Of a stretch of 64,000 nucleotides of DNA, positions 9,725-17,548 are shown in pieces (position 1 is the first letter of the stretch; every line of letters starts with the position of its first letter). The notes under the pieces are model-generated. The model saw only the letters and a list, made by a program, of their open reading frames with translations, searched no databases and was not told where the DNA came from. The DNA comes from Sulfurivirga caldicuralii (GTDB taxonomy: Bacteria > Pseudomonadota > Gammaproteobacteria > Thiomicrospirales > Thiomicrospiraceae). The DNA is taken from the NCBI RefSeq assembly GCF_900141795.1, contig NZ_FSRE01000001.1:62001-126000 (forward strand). Direction: 5' to 3'. A program made the position numbers and the translations under genes.

Positions 9725-9892
9725 GGCTTGATTGTCAGAGTATCAGGTCCAGTCGGATAATATTCAATTCAAGGGGTGCCGCTACGCGGGAGCCCCTTGC
9801 GGTGATCCCCGTGCCGTTTCACTTGGCTTGTTGTGTACAACGGCGCTTTCAGACAGGCCGTCGCGTTCACGGGCCAAGTCGCGGGTGGTCTT

Positions 9893-11157
9893 TCAGATCA
9901 GTTCGCCAGTGTAGCAGACCACACGGTTGCGGCCGGCTTTCTTGGCGCGATACAGCGCAGCATCGGCCTGCTTGAGCAGGTGGCTGTAGTCGGGATGCGG
10001 GTGTCGGCTGTACTGGCTGATCCCAATGGAAATGGTCACCTGCAGATCGGGAGTATCCGCGTTCTGGTGCACCCTTTCGCTGACGGCCAGGCGCAGTTTT
10101 TCGCCGATGGGCGTGGGGTCGGTGCCCCTCGTGATGGGCTGGACCACCAGAATTTCTTCACCGCCATAGCGAAATGCCAGATCTGTCACGCGCAGGTTCT
10201 GACGAATGATCTGGGCGACTTCCTTCAGCACCGCATCGCCGACGGTGTGTCCATAGGTGTCGTTGATCTGCTTGAAGTGGTCCACATCGATCATCAGCAG
10301 GGCGTAGTCACCGCCATGGGTGCGCACCTGACGGTGTTCGCGACGTAATATGCCATCTAGCAGGCGCCGACTGAGCAGGTGTGTGAGCGGATCGCGGTTG
10401 TTGCTGTCTTCGGAGACTTCTTCCGAAAGCAGTTGCAACGCATGGCTGAGACGCTTGATCAAGGTCTTAAGGGTGCCTCGCCACTGCGCCTGAATTCCCT
10501 CTGCGCAAGTCTGACGAAACAGTTCCAACTCATTGAACACCTTTTCAATCGCTGCGGTGGAGCGGAAACCGTCGCCCAGTTGGGCTAGCCGGTGCTCTAT
10601 CCACAGCCAGAATTTGGCTTCATTCAGGTGGCGTATCTCATGGCAGGCAGAGGGCTCGTCGCTGCTGGCCAATACATCGATCAGCCAGTTCTGCAGGTTT
10701 GAGTTGACGTTCAGAATTTCAAGCGCCAGATCGGACGAGGCATAGGTGGTGGCGAACAGACGTGTTTCCCGTTCAAGCTCGTTTTCAAACTGCATGTAGG
10801 CTTCATTTATGAGGTACGTGGCATAGTCCAGTACCTCGTTGATGGATAAAGCTGAATATGCGCATCATTGTGCGCCGCGTCCGCCGCGTCATCGAAGAGT
10901 ATTTCGATAAAGGCGCGCTTTTGCAGGCGCACTCCCAGTGTCATCAGTTGCAGGGGCAGCTCGATGCGGGCATGCACCTGGCCGATATGGGCCTGGCGTG
11001 CTTCAAAGGCGTCCTTTTCATCTACTGTATGCGGGGCCAAGGTTTCGATGATCCATTGCTTTTGTGCCTGCATGAGACGTTGCTGCACAACCTCTTCGTT
11101 GAGGAAGGTGTGCGCATGGTCGTGGTTCAGCAAGACTTCATAAAACCGCTTGGCCAC
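9893..11157 (-). pseudogene. Frameshifted globin-coupled sensor diguanylate cyclase (DosC-like)
   Basis: Two minus-strand frames make one DosC-like protein. The upstream frame (11157-10807) encodes the sensor globin (FYEVLLNHDHAHTFLNEE, and QVHARIELP with the proximal heme His). The downstream frame, open from before 10858 to 9893, carries the middle helical domain and a GGDEF domain with RYGGEEILVV and intact metal-site residues (LMIDVDHFKQINDTYGH). The join needs a -1 shift near 10855-10870, where the frame changes from DAAHNDAHI to YSALSINEVLDYA, both matching DosC order. The globin frame opens as far as about 11320 but has no ATG, GTG or TTG upstream of GTG 11157, although the sequence there (ALLAAHSDLIAQAADHV) resembles the globin's first helices. 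ATG at 10795 could express a cyclase without its globin. Confidence 0.8.
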
Positions 11158-11349
11158 ATGGTCGGCAGCTTGCGCAATCAGATCGCTGTGAGCGGCCAGC
11201 AGCGCATTGGTTTCATCGGTGAAAATGTCCTGAAAATCGATTATGTGCGTAGGCCAGGTGAAGGGTGTATGGTTAATGATACAAAAAGTTGGCAGCGTTT
11301 TCAGCTTAATGATAGTTAGAGCCTAACAATAATTAATTATCAATTGCTA

Positions 11350-11378
11350 TTGACAATCATGCATCTCAAGGCTATCAT
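11350..11378 (+). promoter_or_regulatory. Sigma-70 promoter of the peroxiredoxin gene
   Basis: Perfect -35 TTGACA (11350-11355), 17-base spacer and -10 TATCAT (11373-11378). Transcription would start near 11385, 52 bases before the GTG start. Confidence 0.65.
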
Positions 11379-11387
11379 CTCTTACAC

Positions 11388-11404
11388 AATGATTGGCAAT
11401 CATT
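11388..11404 (+). promoter_or_regulatory. Palindromic operator candidate, AATGATT-3-AATCATT
   Basis: A perfect 7-base inverted repeat with a 3-base centre, just downstream of the predicted transcript start, where a repressor could block transcription. AT-rich dyads like this resemble Fur-type sites, but the match to a Fur or OxyR consensus is incomplete. The regulator is unassigned. Confidence 0.5.
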
Positions 11405-11436
11405 ACAACTTAAACTGATCCAAAAGGAGGCTGACA

Positions 11437-12180
11437 GTGGCATTGGAAAATCGTGAAGGTCAACGCGTCCCCAATGTGGTGTTGCGCGTGCGCAAGGGCA
11501 ATGAGTGGGTGAATGTATCCACGGATGATCTGTTCAAGGGCAAGACGGTGGTCGCGTTTGCGCTGCCCGGGGCGTTTACCCCCACCTGCTCCTCATCCCA
11601 CCTGCCGCGTTATAACGAGCTGGCACCGGTGTTCAAGCAGCACGGCGTGGACGACATTCTCTGCATCAGCGTCAACGACACCTTTGTAATGAACGCCTGG
11701 GCAGAAGATCAGGAAGCGGAAAACATCACCATGGTGCCGGACGGCAACGGCGAGTTCACTGACGGCATGGGCATGCTAGTGGACAAGTCCGATCTGGGCT
11801 TCGGTATGCGCAGCTGGCGCTATTCCATGCTGGTGAAGGACGGCGTGATCGAAAAGATGTTCATCGAACCCGATTTGCCGGGTGACCCGTTTGAAGTTTC
11901 CGACGCCGACACCATGCTGGACTATATCGCCCCGGGGGCCGAACGACCCAAGGCGGCGACGCTGTTTACCAAGCCTGGCTGCCCATTCTGTGCCAAGGCC
12001 AAGCAGATGCTGGAAGCCGCCGGCATTGCATACGAAGAGATCGAAGTGAGCAAAAAAGGCGTCAGCTCCCGTGCGCTGCGGGCGGCCACTGGGCGCGACA
12101 CCGTGCCACAGGTGTTTATCGAAGGCGCGCACATTGGCGGCTCCGACGATCTGGAAAAGTGGCTGCACACCCATAAATAA
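11437..12180 (+). CDS. Peroxiredoxin-glutaredoxin fusion (hybrid Prx5)
   Basis: Reduces hydrogen peroxide and organic peroxides with electrons from glutathione. The 247-residue protein has a Prx5 domain (about 1-165) with the peroxidatic Cys in [16 protein letters not shown], then a glutaredoxin domain (about 170-247) with [12 protein letters not shown] and [18 protein letters not shown]. This fusion is a known family of normal length. GTG at 11437 is the start because AAAAGGAGG ends 6 bases upstream. gor follows on the same strand and would supply reduced glutathione. Confidence 0.95.
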   Translation: MALENREGQRVPNVVLRVRKGNEWVNVSTDDLFKGKTVVAFALPGAFTPTCSSSHLPRYNELAPVFKQHGVDDILCISVNDTFVMNAWAEDQEAENITMVPDGNGEFTDGMGMLVDKSDLGFGMRSWRYSMLVKDGVIEKMFIEPDLPGDPFEVSDADTMLDYIAPGAERPKAATLFTKPGCPFCAKAKQMLEAAGIAYEEIEVSKKGVSSRALRAATGRDTVPQVFIEGAHIGGSDDLEKWLHTHK

Positions 12181-12245
12181 GCCTTGAACGGGCTGTTTCA
12201 GTTATAGGGGGCAATCCGGCGGCGCGGCGAAAAAATGGCCGCGTG

Positions 12246-12263
12246 AAAAAGTCGGGGACCCCC
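12246..12263 (+). repeat. 18-base repeat, copy 1
   Basis: AAAAAGTCGGGGACCCCC, exact, in the gap between the peroxiredoxin-glutaredoxin gene and gor, just before a terminator-like hairpin. The flank GTG before and TTGCATG after are also seen, slightly varied, at copy 3. Confidence 0.85.
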
Positions 12264-12270
12264 TTGCATG

Positions 12271-12297
12271 CGCCCCGGTTTCGGGGCGTTTTGCTTT
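12271..12297 (+). terminator. Terminator after the peroxiredoxin-glutaredoxin gene
   Basis: Stem CGCCCCG / CGGGGCG with a GTTT loop, followed by TTTTGCTTT. Confidence 0.7.
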
Positions 12298-12326
12298 ACA
12301 ATCTGAAAAAAAACGGGAGAGAGAAC

Positions 12327-13676
12327 ATGGCCTACGATTACGACATGATTGCCATCGGCGCAGGCTCCGGCGGCCTGTCAGCGGTGGAAAAGGCAGCAGA
12401 ATTCGGCAGGAAGGCCGCGGTGGTGGAAGCGAAGCATCTGGGCGGCACCTGTGTCAACGTGGGCTGTGTGCCCAAGAAAGTGATGTGGTTTGGTGCCAAT
12501 ATCGCCAGTGCCATCCATGATGCCCCCGATTTCGGCTTCGACGTGGCGCTGAAGGGCTTCGACTGGGCCACCCTAGTGGACAAGCGCCAGCAGTACATTA
12601 AAAACATCAACGAATGGTACGCCGGCTACCTAAAGGATTTGGGCGTAGACGTGCTGCAGGGCTGGGGCCGGCTGGTGGACGAACATACCGTCGAGGTGGA
12701 TGGCAAGCGCTACACGGCAGAAACCATCGTTCTGGCACCGGGTGCCGAGCCCATTGTGCCGCCGGTGGAAGGCGCCGATCTGGGCATTACCTCGGATGGC
12801 TTTTTCCAGTTGCGCGAGCAGCCGAAGAATGTGGCGATCATCGGCGCCGGCTATATCGGCGTGGAGCTGGCGGGTGTGTTCCGATCACTGGGCACCGAGG
12901 TGACGCTCATCGACATCATGCCGGAGCCGGTGCCGCTGTTTGACAGTCTGCTCAAGGAACAGGTCAAGACCAACCTGATCGATCAGGGCGTTCAGCTGGA
13001 GATGCCCTTCAAGGTGCAAAAGCTGGAACAGGCCAGCGACGGCACGCTGAGCGTGGTGGGCGAGGGCAAGACCTTGTCCGGCTTCGACAAGGTGATTTGG
13101 TCCGTGGGGCGCCGCCCGCTGACGCGCAACCTGGGGCTGGATGCCGTGGGCATCGAAACCGATCCGCGCGGTTATATTCCCGTGGACGAATGGCAGCATA
13201 CCGGCGTGGCGAATATCTACGCCATCGGGGATGCGGTGCAGGGCTTCCCGCAGTTGACCCCTGTGGCCATCCGTGCAGGGCGCTATCTGTCGCGCCGTCT
13301 CTATAACAACGAGCCGGAGCTGAAGTTGGATCTTACCTATGTGCCGACCGTGGTGTTTGCCCATCCGCCGGTGGGCACCGTGGGGCTGACGGAAGAAAAG
13401 GCGCGCGAGCAGTATGGCGATGCGGTCAAGATTTACCAGAGCGTATTTACGCCCATGCGCTTCGCGTTTACGCGCCATCAGCCCAAGACGGCACTGAAGC
13501 TGGTGTGCGTAGGGGAGGACGAGAAAGTGGTGGGCATCCACATTGCCGGTGATGCCGTGGACGAAATGCTGCAGGGCTTTGCCGTGGCCGTGCAGATGGG
13601 CGCCACCAAGGCCGACCTGGATGCCACCATCGCCATCCACCCCACGTCGTCAGAAGAGCTGGTCACCATGCGCTGA
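12327..13676 (+). CDS. gor: Glutathione reductase
   Basis: NADPH-dependent reduction of glutathione disulfide. The 449-residue flavoprotein has the FAD motif [14 protein letters not shown], redox-active disulfide [13 protein letters not shown], a second dinucleotide motif [15 protein letters not shown], and the C-terminal catalytic HPTSSEE. The ATG at 12327 follows GGGAGAGAGAAC and begins the FAD fold correctly. The frame is open back to 12243, but that stretch translates repeat copy 1 and a terminator hairpin, so it is unlikely to be coding. The gene probably works with the upstream glutaredoxin fusion. Confidence 0.95.
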   Translation: MAYDYDMIAIGAGSGGLSAVEKAAEFGRKAAVVEAKHLGGTCVNVGCVPKKVMWFGANIASAIHDAPDFGFDVALKGFDWATLVDKRQQYIKNINEWYAGYLKDLGVDVLQGWGRLVDEHTVEVDGKRYTAETIVLAPGAEPIVPPVEGADLGITSDGFFQLREQPKNVAIIGAGYIGVELAGVFRSLGTEVTLIDIMPEPVPLFDSLLKEQVKTNLIDQGVQLEMPFKVQKLEQASDGTLSVVGEGKTLSGFDKVIWSVGRRPLTRNLGLDAVGIETDPRGYIPVDEWQHTGVANIYAIGDAVQGFPQLTPVAIRAGRYLSRRLYNNEPELKLDLTYVPTVVFAHPPVGTVGLTEEKAREQYGDAVKIYQSVFTPMRFAFTRHQPKTALKLVCVGEDEKVVGIHIAGDAVDEMLQGFAVAVQMGATKADLDATIAIHPTSSEELVTMR

Positions 13677-13701
13677 CCACCTTGATGTGCCAATAACGAA
13701 A

Positions 13702-13730
13702 ACGCCCGCAATCGCGGGTGTTTTTGTTTG
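13702..13730 (+). terminator. Terminator of gor
   Basis: An 8-bp stem (ACGCCCGC / GCGGGTGT, one GU pair) with an AATC loop, then TTTTTGTTT. Confidence 0.75.
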
Positions 13731-13755
13731 TAGATTTCTCTGAGGCGGCAAGCAG

Positions 13756-14685
13756 TCAGGGGCGAAAAATCCACCAGTCAACCAGACGGGTCAGCAGCCG
13801 ACGAAAGAAATTATAGCTGTGGGTATATTCACTCCCGGCATAGATGGTATCGCCTTTTTTCTGCGTCAGCAGCTTGAAGGCTTCGGGGGTCAGTTCCGTT
13901 TCGGGGGATACATGGCTTCGCGCGGCCTGAGCTTCTTCATCCATGACTTCGCGGATGGCCATCTGGAAGCTCAGGCTTTCGCGGCTGAGCATATCCAGGA
14001 ATTCCTGCATGTCGGGGTTGTGATCCTGCTGTGTTTTCTTGAGCCAGGCGCGGGCTTTTTCTTTCAAGTGTTCATAATCGTCTTCCGTGTTGAAAAGTTC
14101 CTCCACTTCTTGAAGGAGTTGGCTTTTTTGCTGGGCTTCTTCCGGCGTAAGGATGATCTGGACCACTTGATCGGCATGGGCCCACAGGTCGCGCAAACGC
14201 TCCATGGCTTCCTGAAGGGTCTGCGGTTCTGGCGGAATGCCATGGCGCTTGAAGAGCTGCGCTTCGAGATAGGGCAGGGCGACGGGGATTTCGCGAAGCT
14301 CCAGCTCGGTCAGAATATCGCCGATAGTGAACTCCAGTGTGACGGCTTCTCCTCGCTCGGCCATTTTCTCCAGTTCGTCAACCAACTGCTGGCGTCGTTC
14401 CAGACGCCGCTTTTCCATGTCAAAGAGTTCGTCATTGAAATCCAGCTGAAACTCATCCACCCACATCACGATCAGAGGCACCACCTGACGTAGCCCCAGC
14501 TCAGGTGTGTTGAGCATCTCTTGCAGCTCTTTTTCCATCGTGGGCTGACTGACGGGGTTTTCAACTGGTTTGCCGGTGTCAGGATCCAGATCGCCATATT
14601 GTTGAATGAATTTTTTGGCGATAGTTTCGATAATGCCTCGGTCAAGGTCACGGAGATTATTGAGCTCAGCTCTGTCACGTTGCAT
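13756..14685 (-). CDS. Unknown acidic helical protein
   Basis: 309 residues, rich in Glu, Asp, Leu and Arg, without signal peptide. It appears almost entirely helical, with coiled-coil-like stretches (EKRRLERRQQLVDELEKMAE; ELFNTEDDYEHLKEKARAWL). The C-terminus ends in aromatic-basic sequence (FFRRLLTRLVDWWIFRP) that could touch a membrane. It lies 65 bases before a DUF2905 gene start in reverse order, so the DUF2905 gene is upstream on the same strand. No family recognised. Confidence 0.7.
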   Translation of the reverse strand: MQRDRAELNNLRDLDRGIIETIAKKFIQQYGDLDPDTGKPVENPVSQPTMEKELQEMLNTPELGLRQVVPLIVMWVDEFQLDFNDELFDMEKRRLERRQQLVDELEKMAERGEAVTLEFTIGDILTELELREIPVALPYLEAQLFKRHGIPPEPQTLQEAMERLRDLWAHADQVVQIILTPEEAQQKSQLLQEVEELFNTEDDYEHLKEKARAWLKKTQQDHNPDMQEFLDMLSRESLSFQMAIREVMDEEAQAARSHVSPETELTPEAFKLLTQKKGDTIYAGSEYTHSYNFFRRLLTRLVDWWIFRP

Positions 14686-14750
14686 GGGAGACTCTCTGAA
14701 TGATGATTTGTAATGATAGCAATTAACGGCTAATTAAATGTTGGTAACCC

Positions 14751-14960
14751 CTAGCGACGCAAAAAAATATTCAAAATCAGCGAGAGCACAATACTGACCA
14801 CGATCATGGAGGTGATGGGGATGAAGATGCGCGTGTGCTCGGTCTGAATGTCGATATCGCCGGGCAGGCGGCCGAACCAGCTCAGCAGCTGAGGTGCCCA
14901 TTGCAACAGGATGCCAATGGCCAGCAGAAACAGGCCGAGCATGATAAACAGCTTTCCCAT
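14751..14960 (-). CDS. DUF2905 family small membrane protein
   Basis: 69 residues with two membrane helices (about 4-22 and 46-65) flanking the conserved DUF2905 segment WFGRLPGDIDIQTEHTRIFIPITS. Function unknown. It diverges from the sigma-like gene at 15037, with 76 bases between starts. Confidence 0.85.
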   Translation of the reverse strand: MGKLFIMLGLFLLAIGILLQWAPQLLSWFGRLPGDIDIQTEHTRIFIPITSMIVVSIVLSLILNIFLRR

Positions 14961-14970
14961 GGATTTTTCC

Positions 14971-14998
14971 TTGAAGGCGGCGAATACGGCCTTATCAT
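14971..14998 (+). promoter_or_regulatory. Promoter of the sigma-like gene
   Basis: TTGAAG (14971-14976), a 16-base spacer and TATCAT (14993-14998). The same -10 hexamer is used in the peroxiredoxin promoter. Confidence 0.45.
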
Positions 14999-15036
14999 AC
15001 TTACAGACGAGATGAAATTAACAGGAGGTTTCACGC

Positions 15037-15744
15037 ATGATCAATACCCTGGCGCAACATCGGCAGAACGAGGACCGCGAGGGGTTTTTTGCCGTATTGA
15101 ACGAATTTCTGCCCAAGCTCAAGAAGTATGTAGCCAATCGCCTGCGCACGGCGGTGCGCAAGGGTTGGGTGCCGCGCGGCATGTATGACCCCATGGACAT
15201 TGTGGATGAAGTCTATCTGGAAGTTTACGAGCAGTTTGACGACAGCGTGACACCGGAAAAGCTGCGCGTGCTGATTTTCCGCCTTGCAGATCAGAAGCTG
15301 GAGGCGATTATCGAACACGAGCGTGCGCACATGAAGGATCTTTCCATTGAAGCGCTGGCCGCGAAAGAGCTGAAGGAACTGGAAGAGCACATCACCGCCG
15401 ATGCGGAAGGTGAAGTGGTGTTTGTGGAGGATCTGGATGACATTTCCTACCACCAGGACGACTACAAGCCCAAGGTTTATCTACTGGACGAAGGCTTCGA
15501 AGAAGAGCTGGTGGAGGTGCTGGATCTGCCACGGGAAATTCTGGGCGATCGCGAAAAGCGTCAGATTCTGGCGCAGACTTACCAGAACCTGCCGACGCTC
15601 AGCCGCATCATTCTCGACCTGCGCACCCGCGGCGGTCTGGTGATCAAGGAGATCGCCGAGGTGCGCGGTATGGCGGTGGATGATGTGGAAAAGGTGATGG
15701 CGGCCATCAAGGACCGTTTCCACCGTGCCCTTGGCCTGAAATAA
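15037..15744 (+). CDS. Sigma-70-family-like protein (ECF type)
   Basis: 235 residues, predicted RNA polymerase sigma factor. A region-2-like part (FLPKLKKYVANRLRTAV, then YDPMDIVDEVYLEVYEQF, about residues 24-65) and a region-4 helix-turn-helix (LPTLSRIILDLRTRGGL...IKEIAEVRGMAVDDVEKVM, about 186-225) are separated by an unusually long acidic linker (about 100-180: EEHITADAEGEVVFVEDLDD and on). No anti-sigma gene is adjacent. AGGAGG 7 bases upstream fixes the start. The fold assignment rests on motif pattern only; core-binding residues are not certain. Confidence 0.65.
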   Translation: MINTLAQHRQNEDREGFFAVLNEFLPKLKKYVANRLRTAVRKGWVPRGMYDPMDIVDEVYLEVYEQFDDSVTPEKLRVLIFRLADQKLEAIIEHERAHMKDLSIEALAAKELKELEEHITADAEGEVVFVEDLDDISYHQDDYKPKVYLLDEGFEEELVEVLDLPREILGDREKRQILAQTYQNLPTLSRIILDLRTRGGLVIKEIAEVRGMAVDDVEKVMAAIKDRFHRALGLK

Positions 15745-15770
15745 GCCAAAATTCTTTTTCACCGCCCCAA

Positions 15771-15793
15771 AGCCCGCCTGTGCGGGCTTTTTC
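15771..15793 (+). terminator. Terminator of the sigma-like gene
   Basis: AGCCCGC / GCGGGCT stem with a CTGT loop and TTTTT. It also lies just beyond the convergent DUF255 gene. Confidence 0.75.
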
Positions 15794-15802
15794 ATTATGG
15801 GG

Positions 15803-17548
15803 TTATGGCAGCGTGTTATAACGCAGGTAGCTGTGGCTCTGCAAGGGCCCCTGCCGCAGGCGTGTCTGCACGGCAGCCACGTGCCTGGGGTAGGGGAGGT
15901 CTGCGATGGCGGTCAGGCTTGGCAGAGCGCTATCGGCCAGCCACTTGAGGCCACTTTGTCCCGGCAGCAGCGGTGCGGCGGAAAATTTCCAGCCGGAAGA
16001 GGTGAGAAAGTTGCGTGCCGTGCGTTGGCGCAGTGGGGCGGTGTCTTTCCCGAGCGTTTCGCCGGCCGCCACCGTCAGGGCATAATCCTGCAGGGTCGCC
16101 TGTCCCATGGGGCTGCCATCGTCATTGAGCGCGCGGGGTGGTTGTAGCGTACGCAGTTGCCGGCTCAGTTTGTTGTAGAGTGCGACAGCGCGTGTGCGCC
16201 ACTGCGGGTCGCCGGTGGCGTCCGTAGCGGCTGCCAGCGCGTCCACCATCAGGGCATTCCAGGCGAGCACCTGTTTGCTGTCGCGGGCGGGTTGCGTGCT
16301 GTGTTCGGCCAGAATGCGGCGAATGGCAGGCCAGGCATTGCCTTCAAACGGGGCGGGCAGCCACTTGCCGTCCCACGGCCCGCTGCCGTCCAGCCCCCAT
16401 GCGTCTGCGGCGGCGCGATACAGTTCGGGCGGCAACAGTTTTTTCAGGGTGGCGGCGTCCCACAGGTAGTTGCCGCCTTCGTGGTGGTGAGCGTCGGTGG
16501 CAGAGAGGCTGCCGAAGTAGAGCCCGGTTTTCGGGTTGTAAAGATGCCTGTCGAGGAAGCGTAGTGTCTCCAGCCCGACCGTTATCCAGTCGGGGCGGTT
16601 GAAACGCTTGCCGGCGCGCAGATAGAGTGTGGCCAGCTGTGCATTGTCATACAGCATTTTTTCGTAATGGGGCGTGTGCCAGTCCGGATCGACGGTATAG
16701 CGGAAAAAGCCGCCATTGACATGATCACGCAGATGCTGGCTCGCCATGGCATCCAGAGAGAGGATAAACCACTCCTTGATGTGATCCGGCCACTGCGTGA
16801 GTGTGAGCAGGGAAAGATACAGCGGTGTCTGCGGGAATTTCTGCTGTCCCTTGAGGCCGCCGCCAAAGTCATCCATGGCGCCCTCCAGCGTGGCAAAGAG
16901 CAGCTGCGCCAGCTGGGTATGGGTCAGTTTCAGCAAAGGTGGGGGATCAGGATAGGGCTCCGGTTGGGGCAGGGCCTTGCGTGCTGCTGTGCGAATTGTG
17001 TCCGGGTCCGTGCGCCACAGGCGTGCGGCCCGCTCGATTATGGCGATAAACCGCGCCTTCGGCTGATACATGAAGGCGTAGAAGGGATAGCCTTCCGGCG
17101 TCAGCAGCACATGGATCGGCCAGCCGGCGCGGCCGGTGGTGCGCTGGGAAAAGTCGATGAGATAGTGATCCAGTCCGGGCGAGAGCTCGCGGTCAATCTT
17201 CACGGGAATGGTGTCTGCATTGAGGATGGTCGCCGCATCGGCGTGATGATAGACGTCTTCTTGCATGCGGTGGCACCAGTAGCAAGAGAAGTAACCGCTG
17301 GAAATGAAGATGAGCCTGTTTTCCCGCTGCGCCTCCTTTAGCACCTCCGCAGACCACGGGCGCCAGTCCACCGGGTCACTGCCGTGCATGGCCAGATAGG
17401 GCGACGGGTTGTGCTTGAGGGCGTTGGCGAGGCTGTTGAGGCTGACAAGGCTCAGCAGGAGGACAAGCAGAAGGGGGGTCCCCGACTTTTTTACGGGGCG
17501 ATTTTTCAGGCCCTGATCAATCGCTGGTTTTATGCAGTGGTTTGCCAT
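15803..17548 (-). CDS. Secreted thioredoxin-like DUF255 protein (YyaL family)
   Basis: 581 residues from ATG 17548. A signal peptide (n-region with KK, core LLLVLLLSLVSLNSL, cut after LANA) precedes the DUF255 thioredoxin-like domain: HNPSPYLAMHGSDPVDWRPW and the CxxC site GYFSCYWCHRM, then TTGRAGWPIHVLLTPEGYPF. A glycosidase-like (alpha/alpha toroid) C-terminal half follows (FSYTVDPDWHTPHYEKMLYDNAQL-type motif, here FFRYTVDPDWHTPHYEKMLY). Export of this family is unusual; most are cytosolic. The signal peptide's n-region KKSGTP is encoded by repeat copy 2. The start has AGGGGG upstream and overlaps tatC by 32 bases. Confidence 0.85.
   Translation of the reverse strand: MANHCIKPAIDQGLKNRPVKKSGTPLLLVLLLSLVSLNSLANALKHNPSPYLAMHGSDPVDWRPWSAEVLKEAQRENRLIFISSGYFSCYWCHRMQEDVYHHADAATILNADTIPVKIDRELSPGLDHYLIDFSQRTTGRAGWPIHVLLTPEGYPFYAFMYQPKARFIAIIERAARLWRTDPDTIRTAARKALPQPEPYPDPPPLLKLTHTQLAQLLFATLEGAMDDFGGGLKGQQKFPQTPLYLSLLTLTQWPDHIKEWFILSLDAMASQHLRDHVNGGFFRYTVDPDWHTPHYEKMLYDNAQLATLYLRAGKRFNRPDWITVGLETLRFLDRHLYNPKTGLYFGSLSATDAHHHEGGNYLWDAATLKKLLPPELYRAAADAWGLDGSGPWDGKWLPAPFEGNAWPAIRRILAEHSTQPARDSKQVLAWNALMVDALAAATDATGDPQWRTRAVALYNKLSRQLRTLQPPRALNDDGSPMGQATLQDYALTVAAGETLGKDTAPLRQRTARNFLTSSGWKFSAAPLLPGQSGLKWLADSALPSLTAIADLPYPRHVAAVQTRLRQGPLQSHSYLRYNTLP
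17474..17491 (-). repeat. 18-base repeat, copy 2 (inside a coding region)
   Basis: Exact AAAAAGTCGGGGACCCCC on the minus strand. It encodes KKSGTP in the signal peptide of the DUF255 protein. Confidence 0.85.

Noticed and set aside
9725-9892. Hairpin AAGGGG...CCCCTT after rmuC as a terminator
   Set aside because: The stem is short, the loop long and no T-run follows.
12243-12326. N-terminal extension of gor starting [11 protein letters not shown]
   Set aside because: It translates the 18-base repeat and a terminator hairpin; a proper ribosome site and FAD fold begin at 12327.
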